Shown: positions 1 through 14,100 of the stretch, piece by piece
How the letters are laid out: every line of letters starts with the position of its first letter
Numbering within the stretch: position 1 is the stretch's first letter
NCBI RefSeq assembly: GCF_965638725.1
Contig: NC_134952.1
Span: 16,991,028-17,055,027 of the forward strand
Source of the DNA: Aptenodytes patagonicus
Taxonomy: Eukaryota > Chordata > Aves > Sphenisciformes > Spheniscidae
Length of the DNA stretch: 64,000 bases
Direction: 5' to 3'
Program-made: the position numbers and the translations under genes
Notes under the pieces: model-generated
Databases searched by the model: none
What the model saw: only the letters and a program-made list of their open reading frames with translations
What the model was told of the DNA's origin: nothing

Positions 1-1400
1 CTGAAGAAAAGTGTTTTAAAAAAGTTTTAAACTTTTTAATTAACTATTCAATTGTTCCACTCTAAAAGTGACTCAGACTTACTGAAGACAGGTATCTTCA
101 ATACCCAGAGAAAGCAGAGATTTCAGTTTTACTGCATAAACTTCTTAGGATAACTAGTTGGGTTTTTTCCCCAACATGGTATGCAACTAGTTAATGAAAC
201 TGGAGAGCAGCAAGTTGAAAACACAAGCAAACAAACATTAAGGGAAAAATAAACCAAATTCAATAATCTCTCTTGTGTATAATAAAAGATCACAAAGTTC
301 AGCTGTGAATACCTTGCATTCGTATTTACAGGATGATGAAAACAAGGAACAAATAAAGAATAATCATCCTAATGTGCCAAGGCAAAACCTGCATGCTTAC
401 TGAAAGGATTATGGAGGGAAACTTCCTTTATGAGCTAATTCTTACTGAATCGTCTCCTACAGAGCTTCCTGTGCTTTTTGCAGAACCTGCGATGGGGCCA
501 GTGAGGGGACATGAAGAGAGAACACTGTTACCTCTCTTATGAAGAGATGACACTGTTAGGAAGAGATATAGAATATTTCAGTTGGAAGGGACCTACAACA
601 ATCATCTAGTCCAACCGCCTGACCACTGATAAGGTCTGATATGACCACTGACTGCCTGATATGTCACTCCAAAATGGAAGCTTCAATTTGGAGTAAAACC
701 CTCCCAAAGTTTGCATCATTTCTCGGAAAACAGGATCAGAAAAATTCAGATTATATGCTTAACACATTGCTTACCAGTGAAGGCTTTGCTCGAGCACAGC
801 ATTTCTCAGGTCTTTCAGAGCAGCTTAGTCCTAACTGAGATGTGTCACAAATGCCCCTTCTCACAGTCAACCAGTTAAAGATGGATGCTTGGTAAGCAAT
901 TATTAACGATTTATTAATAATTTATAGTTAACATTATTCTGACATTGCGTAGCTTCTTTTGTTTAGATTTTGAGATTTGAGTCTTATTTTATGTTGGTTT
1001 TTGACAAAGGAAGTAGAATCGCCCTATTTGGAGAGGACGATAACGAACTAGCTTCCCTCTTCCAGAGAACACTTAATGCTTCTTTAGATGATCTCACACA
1101 GCCTCAAACACGCACAATTTACACACTTGTCTTAGATATTCATGCGACAACTAATCCAAGCTTATGTGCGAGGGAGAGAAATAAAATACTCCGTTGTGTG
1201 TTGATGAACTATATTTTTATGACTACTGCAAAGTTCGTAATTGCCTTCGGTAAAGTCGGATTCAACACCTATCATTAAAAAACAAATTAACTTGGAGAAA
1301 ACAGACTGGGGTGGTTTGAATTCAGCTTTTACTCACACGTTAGCTGGAGCATGTCGCTGCAATGGGATCTTTATTTGAACAAAGGCTTCGGGAGTTTTAC
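1..1400. other. Upstream flank of CD38 with no recognisable gene
   Basis: AT-rich flanking DNA. Short open frames at 641-838 and 970-1278 (+) have no recognisable domain, and I see no splice context for them. The only feature I recognise is a short CR1 3'-end remnant near 568-632. The gene usually next to CD38 in amniotes is BST1; I could not find any of its exons here, so it presumably lies to the left of the window. Confidence 0.5.
568..632 (-). mobile_element. CR1 LINE 3'-end remnant
   Basis: The text reads as the complement of a CR1 3' terminus: a GTTGGAAGGGACCTACAA-like stretch followed by ATCATCTAGTCCAACC. This is the usual end of bird CR1 copies read from the opposite strand. Only about 65 bp are clear, and no coding part is left. 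Confidence 0.6.
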
Positions 1401-2140
1401 GAGTAATTTCCCGAGATTCACATTTGTGAGCTACCGCCGATAACTGCAAAGTTTAACTCGGGGAGGTCATGGCAAAGTGAGAAACAGAAGGCAAACAATA
1501 GCGAGGCTCTCATCTTCACGTGCCGAGCCCCGAAAAGCCGTTGTTTGGCTTTAAAGACGACTGAATTGGCCCCAGCCCGCTGGGAACGGGGCGGTGGGAA
1601 GTAGCCTCCTGTCCCGGACTAGCTGCACCGTCCGCCCGCGCTCTCCCCGGCCCTGCCCCCGCGGGAGCACCGCCGCGGGCTGCCGGCAGCCCAGCGGCTC
1701 CCCGCCGCGCAGCCGGGGCGGCTCGGGGCGGCCGGTGACCCCGGGGCGGGCGGGGGGTCAGCCCGGCCTCCCGGCCGGCCGCCGGGGCTGAGCCCGGGGC
1801 CGGGGGGGAGGCGCACGGTGACACGCTAGAAAGCTATTTTCCCTTTGCGCTGGGAGAGCAGTTGCTGCTGCTCCTCACCAAGTCCTCGCAGGATGCCTTT
1901 CCAGCAGGGCTCTGCCCGGACGCGGCAGCGCACCGTCCTTCTGGTGGGGATCGTGGTCCTGCTGGCCGCCCTCGTCCTCGCCGTCGTGCTGGCCTCTGTC
2001 CTGACTCGCGGAAAGCAAGAGGTCAGTCCCAAAATGCTGAAGTGGAAGGACAGAGGGACCACTAAGAATCTGCAAGAAGTCATCCTGGGAAGATGCTACA
2101 GCTACGTCATGGCGCGGTACCCTCAGCTGGGGTGAGTAGT
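1400..2140 (+). promoter_or_regulatory. CD38: CpG island and promoter region of CD38
   Basis: Base composition changes sharply to G+C with dense CpG from about 1400, peaking at 1590-1810, against an AT-rich background. A GC-box-like GGGGCGG lies near 1587. I see no TATA box, which fits a CpG-island promoter with dispersed starts. The island covers exon 1 and ends near its splice donor, as is known for mammalian CD38. From about 1810 to 1892 there is no ATG, so 1893 is the first start codon of the likely transcript. The exact transcription start cannot be read from sequence. Confidence 0.7.
1893..2131 (+). CDS. CD38: CD38 coding exon 1 (cytosolic tail, signal anchor, stalk)
   Basis: Starts at the first ATG after the CpG island, with A at -3. 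It encodes residues 1-79 and two bases of G80. The arginine-containing N-terminus is followed by about 23 aliphatic residues (VLLVGIVVLLAALVLAVVL core), typical of a type II anchor. The exon ends in the conserved GRCYSY segment, whose cysteine pairs with exon 2 in the family. Donor G|GTGAGT at 2132, leaving phase 2. An in-frame TTG upstream at 1845 extends the reading frame, but the ATG is the better start. Confidence 0.95.
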
Positions 2141-5100
2141 GGTCTCGGTCGTGAATCAGGTGTGTAAAGTGAACAGAAGAGAGCTGTCTCTAACCTCCAC
2201 CCGGCCGTGTCCCCTAGGTTTGCAGTGGCAGAGAGAAATCAGGGGAGTAAGATCTCTGTTTTGTAGCAAAATGTACAAACTCAGACAGCAACTGTCGGTG
2301 CCCGAGTGGTGGCTTTTTAAGGAAACTGCCTGCAGAACCAGTGTAAATAATACTAATCCTAGGTCAAAACTCAATCATAAATGCATTTTGCAACTTCCTT
2401 AAAGCCATCTAAAATAAAAGCTGGATTCTAACAGGTTTGAGTACATGGAGGTGAAGGCAATTCACTACAAAGCCAATCTGCCAAAAATGCTGTAACATGT
2501 GGCACTGCATTCATGTAACCAAAACTACACAGGAGGGAGGAAAAGGAGAAGGTTCAGCACAGATTTATAGGATGGGCAAAGATGTTAGAAAAGCCTTGAG
2601 AAATATCTTGGGGTTATCCAAAACAGATGTTTTTAGCATGTGGGTAAGACTTCGCGATGAGCATAGACAGCTTGCACGGAGAAGTACAGATGGATCACAG
2701 TGCCAGCACAGCAGTCCCAGACAAAACCGTCACCCAGTGGTGGTGATCTCTGCTCAGCCCATCGCAGCAGGTAGTGCTGTAACACCCCGAGCAGCCCACC
2801 GCTCCTCTGCTGCAGAAGAGGATTCCCTGTGCCCAGGTCTGCAATAGCATATTAGGGCTGAGAACTGATTTTCTGATCCCCTTCGCCGCAGGGAAAGGCG
2901 GAGTATGAAATAGGGAGTGCCCTGGGCCCCCCTGCGGGTACTGGGGACACCCAGCCCCTCAGGACAGGATCCAGGGCAGCCAGGTTTTCTCAGCAGGCAC
3001 CCAGCCATCACTTCTGTGGCACCAGCCACTCTATTTTGTGTCCTCAGTAAGCCTCTGGCAGACATTTCCACTACCCTGGGCTGAGCGCCATGAGGCTGCC
3101 CCACACCTCAGCCAGGTGACAGAACCATCGTGGTCTTGTCTTCAAAAAGACAATTGCCACCTCTCGTTTTTGTGACATTGAGCTGATAAAAACAAAGCTG
3201 TTCATAGTTTGCTTGCATGTGGACTTCTCTTGGCCTCAGATGTCCGGTGCTGTATGAAAAAGCTGACTTGCAGCATTTGAAGGGAAATCATGGGGCCTGA
3301 GCGTGCAGAGATTTAAGTGCGTGCTTTACATTAAACACATAGGTGGGTTTAGTGAAGGGGAGGGGGGTTCTTTTACAAATAAAATTAAAAAGCTCCTGAA
3401 GCTTTTGCAAAATCATGTACATGTTTCTAAAAGCACACATATTTAAATCTGAAATTATTTTGAAGCCTAATAACCTTTATTACTTTTGCTTGTTTCATTC
3501 AAATTGGGATGCTGAAAATGTAAAAAACACTTTTGTGTGACTAAGTTTCCAGCCAATGTCATGTATGTTTTCATTCACAACACAGTCTGAATCTGACCTG
3601 GGAATAATTTGTTTAAGCAGTTCTTTCAAGGACACTTTTTAAAAAAAATCACAAACCCATGTTCATAAGCTTTCTAAAAAGGTTGTTTTTACAAGGCATA
3701 ACATTTTGTGCTGTTCTTAATTCAACAGTGTTTAATAGCTTCACGGCTGTGAGCTCACTTTCTTTCAGATGAAATGACTTATGTACAGCAGGACCCTTTT
3801 TTGTTTTATTTTATTTAAAAGACAAATTTATCCGAGACAGAGAGCACTGAAAAAGGAAAAATATGCTTGTTTACGTACACCTGAAATGTTCAGGAGGTTC
3901 CTGAACAGGGAATTAAACGTAGGTGCTTTTCTGGGAATACAACCTGAGATTCCTCGTTTCTGATCCTGCTGAGCTCAGTGCAGTTTGTCCTGTAACCAAC
4001 CGCTTCTGTCGCTGGCACTTTCTGATAAAGCGGGTGCCTTTAGGACACATCAGAGAACCCCGTATCTTTCATCCCGCGCTCTTTCATCATTAATGTAGGC
4101 CTTGGATGTTGCGTCGCGTGACATCTTTGGTGCACTTAATCAAAGAAAAGGAGTAGGAACAGAGAACTGCAGAAACTCAAGCAAGCTTATGATCTGAGCA
4201 AGCTGTGTCCTATAGTCAGTTAGGACTTTTGTTGCCACTACTCCCACCCTGGGAACCTCGCTGCCTTGGTTAGAAATCTTCTAATCTCCTCATAAATTTG
4301 TCCATAATCTGTTCTTGCCCTTTTAATCTTATACCAACATGCGCATTTGTTTAAAAAGCTCTGCTTTTAGTAAACTCATGGACATTTCCTCATATTTTTA
4401 CTTTTTTATATCAGAGCCATTAAGTTCCATCTGTGACAATATTTTCATTTTTTTTTTAAAATAGCAACCTGTTCTACTGCAGTTGTTAGTGTGACTATTT
4501 ACTACATTTTGGAGTGCCATATTTCAAATTGAAATAGCTGGCTGGTTTTGGAAAGAAGGGGGATTGTTGTCATATGAATATGGACTTTATAGCGTTTCTA
4601 GATGTCACAGATGGATTTAACAGGGGCCACAAATCTACAGCCCCCATTTAGCTCTGCTTTTGCAACTGCATGCTATAAATCATGTGAGAAGGGCATGGAC
4701 GTGCTAATGTACACCTTCACGATCACAGCTGCTTTAGTCCTAGAGGATACCTCCTTGCACTCTCCCTCATCTTACCGGAGCCCTGGGCACCGTACACAGT
4801 CAGCACACGCTGTTCATGCTCTTGTCTTTTCCGATGTGAACTGTGGGCTGAACCCAAACCCAGTGAGGCCCCTGGAAAGACTGCTGCTGTCTGCAGTCGA
4901 GTTTTGTAAGCACCTCGTGCAATCAGGTTTTATCCTGTTGATTCGCTTATTCTCCAAAATCATCAAAACGTTCAGGCACTGTCTTGAACTTGCTCACTAA
5001 AGAACAATTCTCAGGTACTGTATACAGCACCTGCTGGTAATAATTTTGTTTAACTGCCTGCGTGCAATACAATCCTTGGTTTTATTTCTGCTGCTGGCTG

Positions 5101-8100
5101 GCTGACTCTTACCATTTGTACACATACAGTTTCCTCAGTTAGTCTTCCTGCGTAGAACTGTCATTGCGCCAAAGTTGAGGAGAAACAAATAGGGAATACC
5201 AAATGCTTCAAATAACGCATTTGCAATATTAGCCTCATATTTAGGAAAAGATGCAGGTGGTATAGCAGCAGGCTTTAGGGGTTTCGTTCCCTGCACACAC
5301 AGTTGTACATCTAGATACACACATTAAAGAGTAGTATTTCTTTTTGGCTTCCCTGGGAAATACTGGCTGCTGCCAGAAGACAGAGCTAAAGCAATAGTTT
5401 GTCACAGCTCAATAGGTTTTTTTTTCAACATTAACAAAAGCCGCAAGTTCTGCTTTCACTAGTCTTGCAGAAATCCCGTGGTCATCAACCATGGCCATTG
5501 GTATGTATTGTAGTTTTGTCTGAATAAAGGCAAAAGGCAGTTTGGGCTGAAGGAAGGATTTGACCTCAAATTGCTTCGTCTCCTCTTTCCCAGTAATACG
5601 GACTCCCTCTTGTGGCTAACAAAACACTCGCAATTCTCATACTCCAGGTCTCATGAAATACAAATTTAAGTTTACAAGAATTTATCCCTGGTATAATCAG
5701 AGGAGAGAAGCATGATGGGGTACGTGGAGCTGCACACTCAGCAGCACCAGGCTTGTGCAGGACCAGGTCGGTGCCAGATCATTCAGAAGATCAGTGCTGG
5801 TCAAGACCAGTTGTGGTGACCTGTTAATTTACCCATCGCTTGGAGGATGTGGTTTGTGATGGTTTTGCACCTTGATGCCTGCTGGGGCAGGTACTAACAG
5901 ATGTAGCATGAAACCTGTTGATATGAAGTTAACCAGTTTAGTTTTCCTCTTCACCATATTTGGATTGGCAGGCTGAGGTCAGATATGATTGGCAGTTTGT
6001 GACCTGGGGAAGGAGAGGGGAAGAAACACCTAGAAAGGAGGTCATAGTCACTGATCCTCAAAACACAGACAATGCTGCTTTTTCAATCTAGAAATAGACT
6101 CATCTTACATTTGCAGCTCAAGAGATTTTTCATTCCCAGATAATGACTACTCCCCACTCAGATCTGCAGTCACTGCTCAGTCTCTGATTCACCCAAGCTA
6201 AGCCAAGTTTGCAAGGACCTATTATTTAAAAATGGCTGTGGTGGGTTAACCCTGGCTGGATGCCAGGAGCCCACCAAAGCCGCTCTATCACTGCCCTCCT
6301 CAGCTGGGCAGGGGAGAGAAAATATAACGAAAGGCTCGTGGGTCGAGGTAAGGACAGGGAGAGATCACTCACCAGTTACCGTCACGGGCAGAACAGACTC
6401 GACTTGGGAAAATTAGTTTAATTTATTAGCAGTCAATTCAGAGTAGGGTATTGAGAAATAAAACCAAATCTTAAAACACCTTCCCCCCACCCCTCCCTTC
6501 TTCCCGGGCTCAACTTTGCTCCTGATTTCTCTACCTCCTCCCCGCCGAGCGGCACAGGGTGACGGGGAATGGGGGTTGTGGTCAGTTCATCACATGTTGT
6601 CTCTGCCGCTCCTTCCTCCTCACTCTCTTCCCCTGCTCCAGTGTGGGGTCCCTCCCACAGGAGACAGTCCTCCACGAACTTCTCCAATGTGAGTCCTTCC
6701 CACGGGCTGCAGTTCTTCATGAACTGCTCCAGCGGGGGTCCTTTCCACGGGGTGCAGTCCTTCAGGTCCCCCACGGGGTCACAAGTCCTGCCAGCAAACT
6801 TGCTCCAGTGTGGGCTCATCTCTCCACGGGTCCACAGGTCCTGCCAGGAGCCTGCTCCAGCGTGGGCTTCCCACGGGGTCACAGCCTCCTTTGGGCATCC
6901 ACCTGCTCCAGCATGGGGTCCTCCACAGACTGCAGGGGGATATCTGCTCCACCATTAACCTCCATGGGCTGCAGGGGGACAGCCTGCCTCACCAGGGTCT
7001 TCACCACGGGCTGCAGGGGAATCTCTGCTCTGGCACCTGGAGCACCTCCTCCCTCCCCTTCTTCACTGACCTTGGTGTCTGCAGAGTTGTTTCTCTCACA
7101 TATTCTCACTCCTCTCTCCGGCTGCAGTTGCTGCTGCGCAGTCACCCCCCCTTCTTAAATATGTTATTCCAGAGGCGCTACCACCGTCCCTGATGGACTC
7201 AGCCTTGGCCAACGGCGGGTCCATCTTGGAGCCAGCTGGCATCAGCTCTGTCAGACATAGGGGAAGCTTCCAGCAGCTTCTCACAGATGCCACCCCTGTA
7301 GCCCCCCGCTACCAAAACCTTGCCACGCAAATCCAGCTTATTTTTTGTCTAACCTCTGCCAGTGAGAGAGCACCAAGGGTACAGACAGGGAGGCACTTCA
7401 GTAACGTGTGTGACTCTCCAGGCCCAGCAATCCTACTGTGTCTGACTAAGCAGTGCAGAAACTCGGTGATGAAGATGGAAAGTGTAGAACTTCAATATGT
7501 TTTTCATGCAAAGTTGTGTGGACACACAAGATATATTTCCCCCTTAAATAAAATTGGATCAACTAATGTTTTTATAGTTAGTAGCAAATTCCTGTTATAA
7601 CAAATTTTAACAGTCTGTAGTTCCATTAAATTTAGTAAAAGTTGGTACACGTCCAGGAGAGCTTTGTCTTCTGACTGCATGATCATGAATGCATTTTGCC
7701 TTTCCATTCCTTTGCAGCCTGTGGAGATGGAGGTACATTTTGTCAAAAAAGAACATATGGAACATGATTTTGTGTGAGATACTATAGCATTTGCAGCATA
7801 ATTTCTTCCAGAAAGAAATCTGGATTTGTTGTGTGCTTACTTTTGCATTTTGCCTTCGTGCTTTTCTAGGCATTTTTAATTTAATTTCCTTGTATTTGTT
7901 CACTGATTGTTACCACTTTCACATCAAGCATGGCACTAAACAACAGCCATGATTTGATTCACCGTTACAAAAATCTTAGCTTTATTTTATATAACCATGA
8001 TATTATACTGAAACTTAGCTGAGATCTGTTTTTTCATTAAGAAAATATGCCTTACATAAGAGAAATCTTTACTGAATCACAGTCTTCTGAAGAGTACGGG

Positions 8101-11100
8101 TTACTACCTAATTGTAATGCATTAGCACCCTGTTAGAGTTAGGGTCTGCACTGCAGACGTCTAAAGCTTCTCAATTTAATATACATCAAACTGCAAAGAA
8201 TTTAGCTTTTCTTTATTTTTAAAAATACGCTTTCTAAAAAACTGGAATTGTTACCATTGTTGCACCATCTCTTTTGGTTCCAGAGCAAACAAACGGCTTC
8301 ATTTGCACTATCTGTGGAAAAGGACACAGGGTCCTGGTGCACAAGCTGAACATGAGCCACCAATGTGCCCTTGTGGCAAAGGCCAATGGTGTCTTGGGGT
8401 GCATGAGGAGGAGTGTTGGCAGCAGGTGGAGGGAGGTGATCCTTCCCCTCTGCTCAGTGCTGGAGAGACACATCTGGAGTGCTGTGTCCAGTTCTAGGCT
8501 CCCCAGTACACGGGAGTCAGGGACATACTTGGAACATGTCTAGTGAAGGATCATGAAGATGATTGAAGTGTTTGACATACAGGGAGAGGCTGAGAGAGCT
8601 GAGACTGTCCAGCCTGGAGAAGAGAAGGCTCAGGGGAATCTTATCAGTGTGTACAAATACCTGATGGGGAAAGTAAAGAAGAGAGAGACAGGCTTTTCTC
8701 AGTGGTATCCAGTTGCAGGACAAGAGGCAATGGACACTAATTAAAATACAGGAAATTCCATTTAAACATAAGACAAAAAACCTTTTTTTACTGTGAGGGT
8801 GATCAAAGAGTGGAACAAGTTTCCTGGAGAGTTTGTGGAGGCTCCATCCTTGGAGATATTCAAAATCAGACTGGACACGGCCCTGAGCAACCTTCTCTGA
8901 GTCAGGGGTCGGACTACACGATCTCCAGAGGTGCCTTCCTATTCTTCTGTTTCTTAGAAAATGCTTTTAGACTTGCAAGAGGTCCACTGGGTAACTAGGA
9001 CAAACAGTGATGCAGAAAAGTTTTGGCTCATCTGTAGTGGTGTCACGGCTTAACCTGAGCAACTAAGCTATTCTCATGCTAAATCCAAAACACAGCACTA
9101 TCCCAGCTACTAGGAAAAAAACTACCCCAGCCGAAACCAGGACAAGTGGCAATGGTGTTGATATCTGTTGCCACTTTTGGTTTGTCTCTCAGTATTAAGA
9201 TGGGCACTGTATCATCATAATAACACACTGCTTATTAAAATGCCCAGGTCAGAACATTTGTTACAATACTTCAGTGTATGCTCTTAATATTCCCCTCCCT
9301 ATTTCATATGCCAATGTGTTGACTTTAATACCTTTTCTGTGTTAGCCTTTCTTATGTGAAACATGCACAGCTCTGTTTTTCATTTCTTCTGTCCTTCAAT
9401 ATTTATAACAAGGTCTTCTTTTACAATTGTTTTCCCCTAACTTGTACATGAGTGACTTTGACTGTTCTTGTAATTTCTTGGTAACTAAGATATAATCATT
9501 ATAAACGTTAACAATTGTTTGAGTCTTACTTAAAGGTACACTTCCATTGAAATATGCTGTACTGAGCTTTAGCAGGGAACTGGAATATAATATTTAGTAG
9601 GCACAAATGGACAGTTATTAGCACTTTAGGATTTAGAGGTAGGGCTACTGGTTCTATAGTTGGTCCTTCAAATCAGTCCTCATGCTGTTCAAGGCTAGTT
9701 CCCATAACTCTTCTGGGCTGTAAGACAGGGTTCCATTTGGGTTTTATTGTCATCTGTTTTTAGAGGATGTTCATTAGAAAGAATTAATTTTCTCTTTAGC
9801 AAGAGGCAAGTTCATATGGCAGTGGGTAGCTATCATTTATTTGTTCTTGAGGTAATTAATTGCCAACATATTTATTTCTGCTCTTCTGGAGTATAAACAT
9901 CAATGCTAGACTGTGAAAGGCCATCCAATTCTGCGCAAAGCTCATACTCAGTTCTGCGCAGAAAATTTACCCTCCCAGGCTGTAACTCCACTGACAACAG
10001 CAACCCAAAGTCTGAGAGTGTCCTGCAAATTTGAGGGGGAGATGTCAAAAGATGCATTGTCTTTCCTCCATGGCCAACATCAATGTACTTCTGAGGCACA
10101 GAAATGCTGTTAAGATCTGAATTTATCTCTTGCTTTGGCAGCCATATGTCAACTCATCTGTCTGTTGTCTATACTGAGTTATAATCATATAAAATTTGTT
10201 ATTAAATGACTATATATTTCTCATATACTCAAACTTGTTACATTTATTTAGCAGTGGTTAGATATTTAATGGTTCTTACTGCAAGATTCTGTAGAATTTC
10301 AAATAATTTTTCACATTTGGGTTAGCCTACACATACTGCATCATGACTATCCCACCATCATATATTAAAATCTCCTTGCAGTGAAAGTCTCCTTTGGTTT
10401 TAACCTTTGCTTATCCGTAGGGATAGGAGAAATAGATCCTTTTTCCCTCTAGGGTCAAATGAAAATCTCCCTCAAGTGTCCAAGGCTAAAAACAGATGCT
10501 AAAGATGGAGTCTATCTTCCCAGGAGATGACACCAAAATAAGGTAGTAGCAAGGAGCTCACTCACAGTCGTACTAAATCTCCGATCTATTCCCTTGTCCT
10601 TGTCCTGCTGACACATGCCACCCTTGAAGCAGGGACTTCTCCTGACTTACTGCATTTATGCCACATCCCAGCAGTTTTAGTTCTATAAAAAACCCCAATG
10701 TACTGCAAATTCATGTTATGAGAAAAAAAAATATCTGCAGCTGCATTAAGCCATTGAGTGTTTCCCTGCTATAGCATACTTTTATTTGGATCATTCTTAT
10801 AGAAATGTTTTTCCAAGTTTAATATTAAAATAAATTCTTGTAAAAATTAAAAATAAAACAATACTAAAAATACACTTTCTAATCAAGGGGTAAGATGCCA
10901 GCTTAAATTTGTTCCCTCCATATCTGTTGGTGACATGGCCCTCACTTGGCTTAAACTGTAGAGCAACTATGACCCTCTGTCAAAATGCAGTCCAGGTGAG
11001 ACTCCTGCCCTTCTAGAGGCTGCGTCCCACTTATAGAGCATCGCTGAAAACACCATCTGCTTAAGCAGCTTGTTTTTTCACCCAGGAAAGCTGAAATCCA

Positions 11101-14100
11101 GCCAGCAAAAAAATCTGCTTATGTAGATGAACTCTTCACTGGTTTATAGCTGCCAGCTCTTGGCTCAACCCTTCCCGGAAGGGTGATAAGGCTTAGTGTT
11201 GTCCCGGAGCACTGATTCCCAACTCATATAAAATACTCTAGGAGCTATAAACCAAAGCCACAAGTACACCTGCCCTTAAATCCTTCTCATTCCTGCCAAA
11301 GGGGAAGGGCTGGAGTGACGAGGAGCTCTCATTTGTTCCAGGTCATTCCTCGTACACAAACATACACAGCCCTGAGGTGCACCCAGCAGAAATTTCACCT
11401 TGTAGTTCTTTTTCCAGACCTCCAGACTCACCACCTCTGCTGAGGGAATTTAATTGCTCTGCCTACAGGCAACCTTTCCAGAAGTCATCTTTCTCTGAGG
11501 CAGAGTCTTGGATCTGTCTCTATCCCCAGTCAGTTCCTCCAACACTTTCTTTACTGGCTTTTGAACTATTTAATTAGCAGAGAGCAATACTTACAAAATC
11601 AAGCTGCCAAAAAAATCAAGTATGTCATTCTCATATTAAAAAAGTCAGTTACCATAAATGTTACGGTGGCAGACATTTTGCAATAATTAAACTAAGTGGG
11701 TAGTGAGAGGCTAGTGCTCATTGAAGACGTTGAGATTGACAGCTCTTCCATGATTTTTTTCCTTCATCCTTTCCCTTGGTAATTTTTCCCCTATTATCCT
11801 AATGCTAAAAGCAGCAGACAGTAGTCTCCTCAAATCCTCAGCAATGACAGCATATTGGCTGACCTCTTTTAATTCACAGTTGTCTGATTTTTAGCACAAA
11901 GATACCTGATGGGAGATTTTAGGTGCTAGAATAATAGGAGCGAAGCTGATCTGTTGTGTGCACATACCCATTTTCTGACTCAGTGGTCTGAAGATGGGTC
12001 GGGCTGTCACCCGGCATGAAGAACCACACACCTTTGGGGTTGATCTCGGTTGCTGCTCCTGAGAAGTCCCTTCTCCCGCGTGATGGCAGTGTTCTCCTTG
12101 TGTTTAGCTCCTCGCACCCGCTGCTCAAGTCGACTGCAGAGAAGTCCAACCACACCTGCCTGGGCTGGGCTTGGCAGCGGCTCCAAAAAAGCTACTCCAA
12201 AGCAGCAGTGAGACACGGCAAGGCTGGAAGAAGGGAAGGGACAGCAGAAGAAAAACCAGAAATATTTAGGGCAAAAAAGGTAGCAAAAGGATTCTGGGTT
12301 ACAGAGGGCTTTCTCTCAACACAGGCATGAAGGTTATTGTTCATTGCGTAATTTTTGACAACATAGAGACATAGCTACTCATAAGCTCACGTGAAAAAAC
12401 AAATTGAGTATGGATGTGTAAATTGCACTGCTGTCTACAGCCATCACAGTTTACCTAAAAGAGGGAGATAAACTGACACACAGGCAAAGATGGGCCTGTT
12501 AGATGGAGAAATAGTGCTACACCATTTAGGCCCTTTGATATGCATTCCCCTTCTGAAAAGTCTGGACTTTTACAGGTAAGACTATGCCTTAGACTCCCAG
12601 CAGAGTGTGAATTGGTCTTATGCCTTTAAGGAGCTTTGTCATAACCACAAACTTCTCACTGACTTTTCAAAGAGCCAGATTTCTGAGTGCTTAGGTGCAT
12701 ATCTTCATTACTGTTTTTGGCTGACGGTGGTAGCAAATGAGAAGGATTTTCTTATACAAATTGCAGCTGCGTGTGAGGTTTGATCCCTGCACAGGCCAGT
12801 TACATAAAGGTCTCGGGGGACTGCTTCCAGCTCCAACTTCAGAGCCTCACCACAGAGCCACAGTTAAAATCTCAGTGGGGCCTGAAGACATTGACATGTT
12901 TTAGAAAGAAAACTTGGGACCTTGGAAAAGCTGCTACTGATTGCAGGGGAGACCATGTCTCACCAGGGAAGTGTCTCTGCCTGGTAGAGTGATTTGAACA
13001 ATATGGGCAGAGTTGATTGAGTTCTCCAAGACAAAGTCTGAAAGTCATTATTCACTTGTAAATTTAAAATGGGTCCCATACTTGAAGCATCTCTCTCAAA
13101 TTTTTGAGTAAAAAACTAGAGGCAACACAGCCCAAGGAAACACTGCCCTTCTTAAGATGTTTTTAGCATCCAATGTCAGTCCAGTGCTGAACTGAATGCA
13201 AGACATGGTTCATGGCGTAACTGAAATCAGCAGGGATGAAATTTATCCTTGATATTATACCAATTACATCAATTTCAATTGAGGATGAATTTGCTCCATC
13301 ATGTCCAGTTAAAGAAAAAAATATAAAATTACAGAGTAAAGAAAAAAAAGATCTATATTAATCGTGATTCCCCAGGTAGCTCAATGCCATCCCATTCCTT
13401 TAAGTGAAAGGATACTCTGTCAAGGTTAGCCAGACCAGCGTACTGATATGCAAGAGATAATAATGCAGAAGCTGTCCATTTTTCTAATATGCACATTAAA
13501 GTTTGGCTGCTAGGATAGCTGCTAATGGAAATATTCTTGGCCCCAGCTTCCGTTTGATAGATTAATGTGATATTTGTATAAAAGGTAAATGGATAGAAAT
13601 ACTCAAATTCACTGGAAAATGCAACTTCTACCCAAATGTAAGGACACATGCAGGATATACTTTGCGGTACATATAACATTCGGATTTAATAAGGCAATGT
13701 AGTTTTAATGTTTTTTTGTATCCCAGCCCTTATTCGATGCAGGATATAGTCTGTCTCCAAAAGGTCACAAGGCAAGTTCTGCAATCCTCGCTTTCCAGAG
13801 AAAGGGTTGCAGGTTCAGTGCTTGAGTTTACAGCAGGTTTCACAGTGTTCCTTCTAAGTCTGTTAGTCAATATTCACAATTACCAGCATTTCCCAAACTC
13901 TACTAATAAAAAAAGGTTTGAAAAAATTAAACATAAAATTATAGTGTATTTATTTTACATGTCGCTGAATTTGGATTAAATATTTCAGATTCTTTAGTAG
14001 AATAAAAGGCCTTAAATATTTCAGCACAAACAAAGTTAGCCTCAAAGGAAGAAATCCATTGTGCATAAAGATATGATATTTGCAGATACAATGCAGAATT

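Noticed and set aside
1516-1824. Pro/Ala/Arg-rich frames on both strands in the CpG island
   Set aside because: High G+C removes stop codons; low-complexity translation and location in a promoter argue against a gene.
4602-5000. 132-codon frame in CD38 intron 1
   Set aside because: No recognisable domain, no splice sites and no repeat homology that I can recognise; likely chance.
6433-7193. Several long frames on both strands (127-199 codons)
   Set aside because: They lie in the G+C-rich tandem array of an LTR, which keeps many frames open; no family motif is seen.
13353-13679. 108-codon minus frame in intron 1
   Set aside because: Considered as a possible gene fragment; no motif or splice context, so treated as chance.
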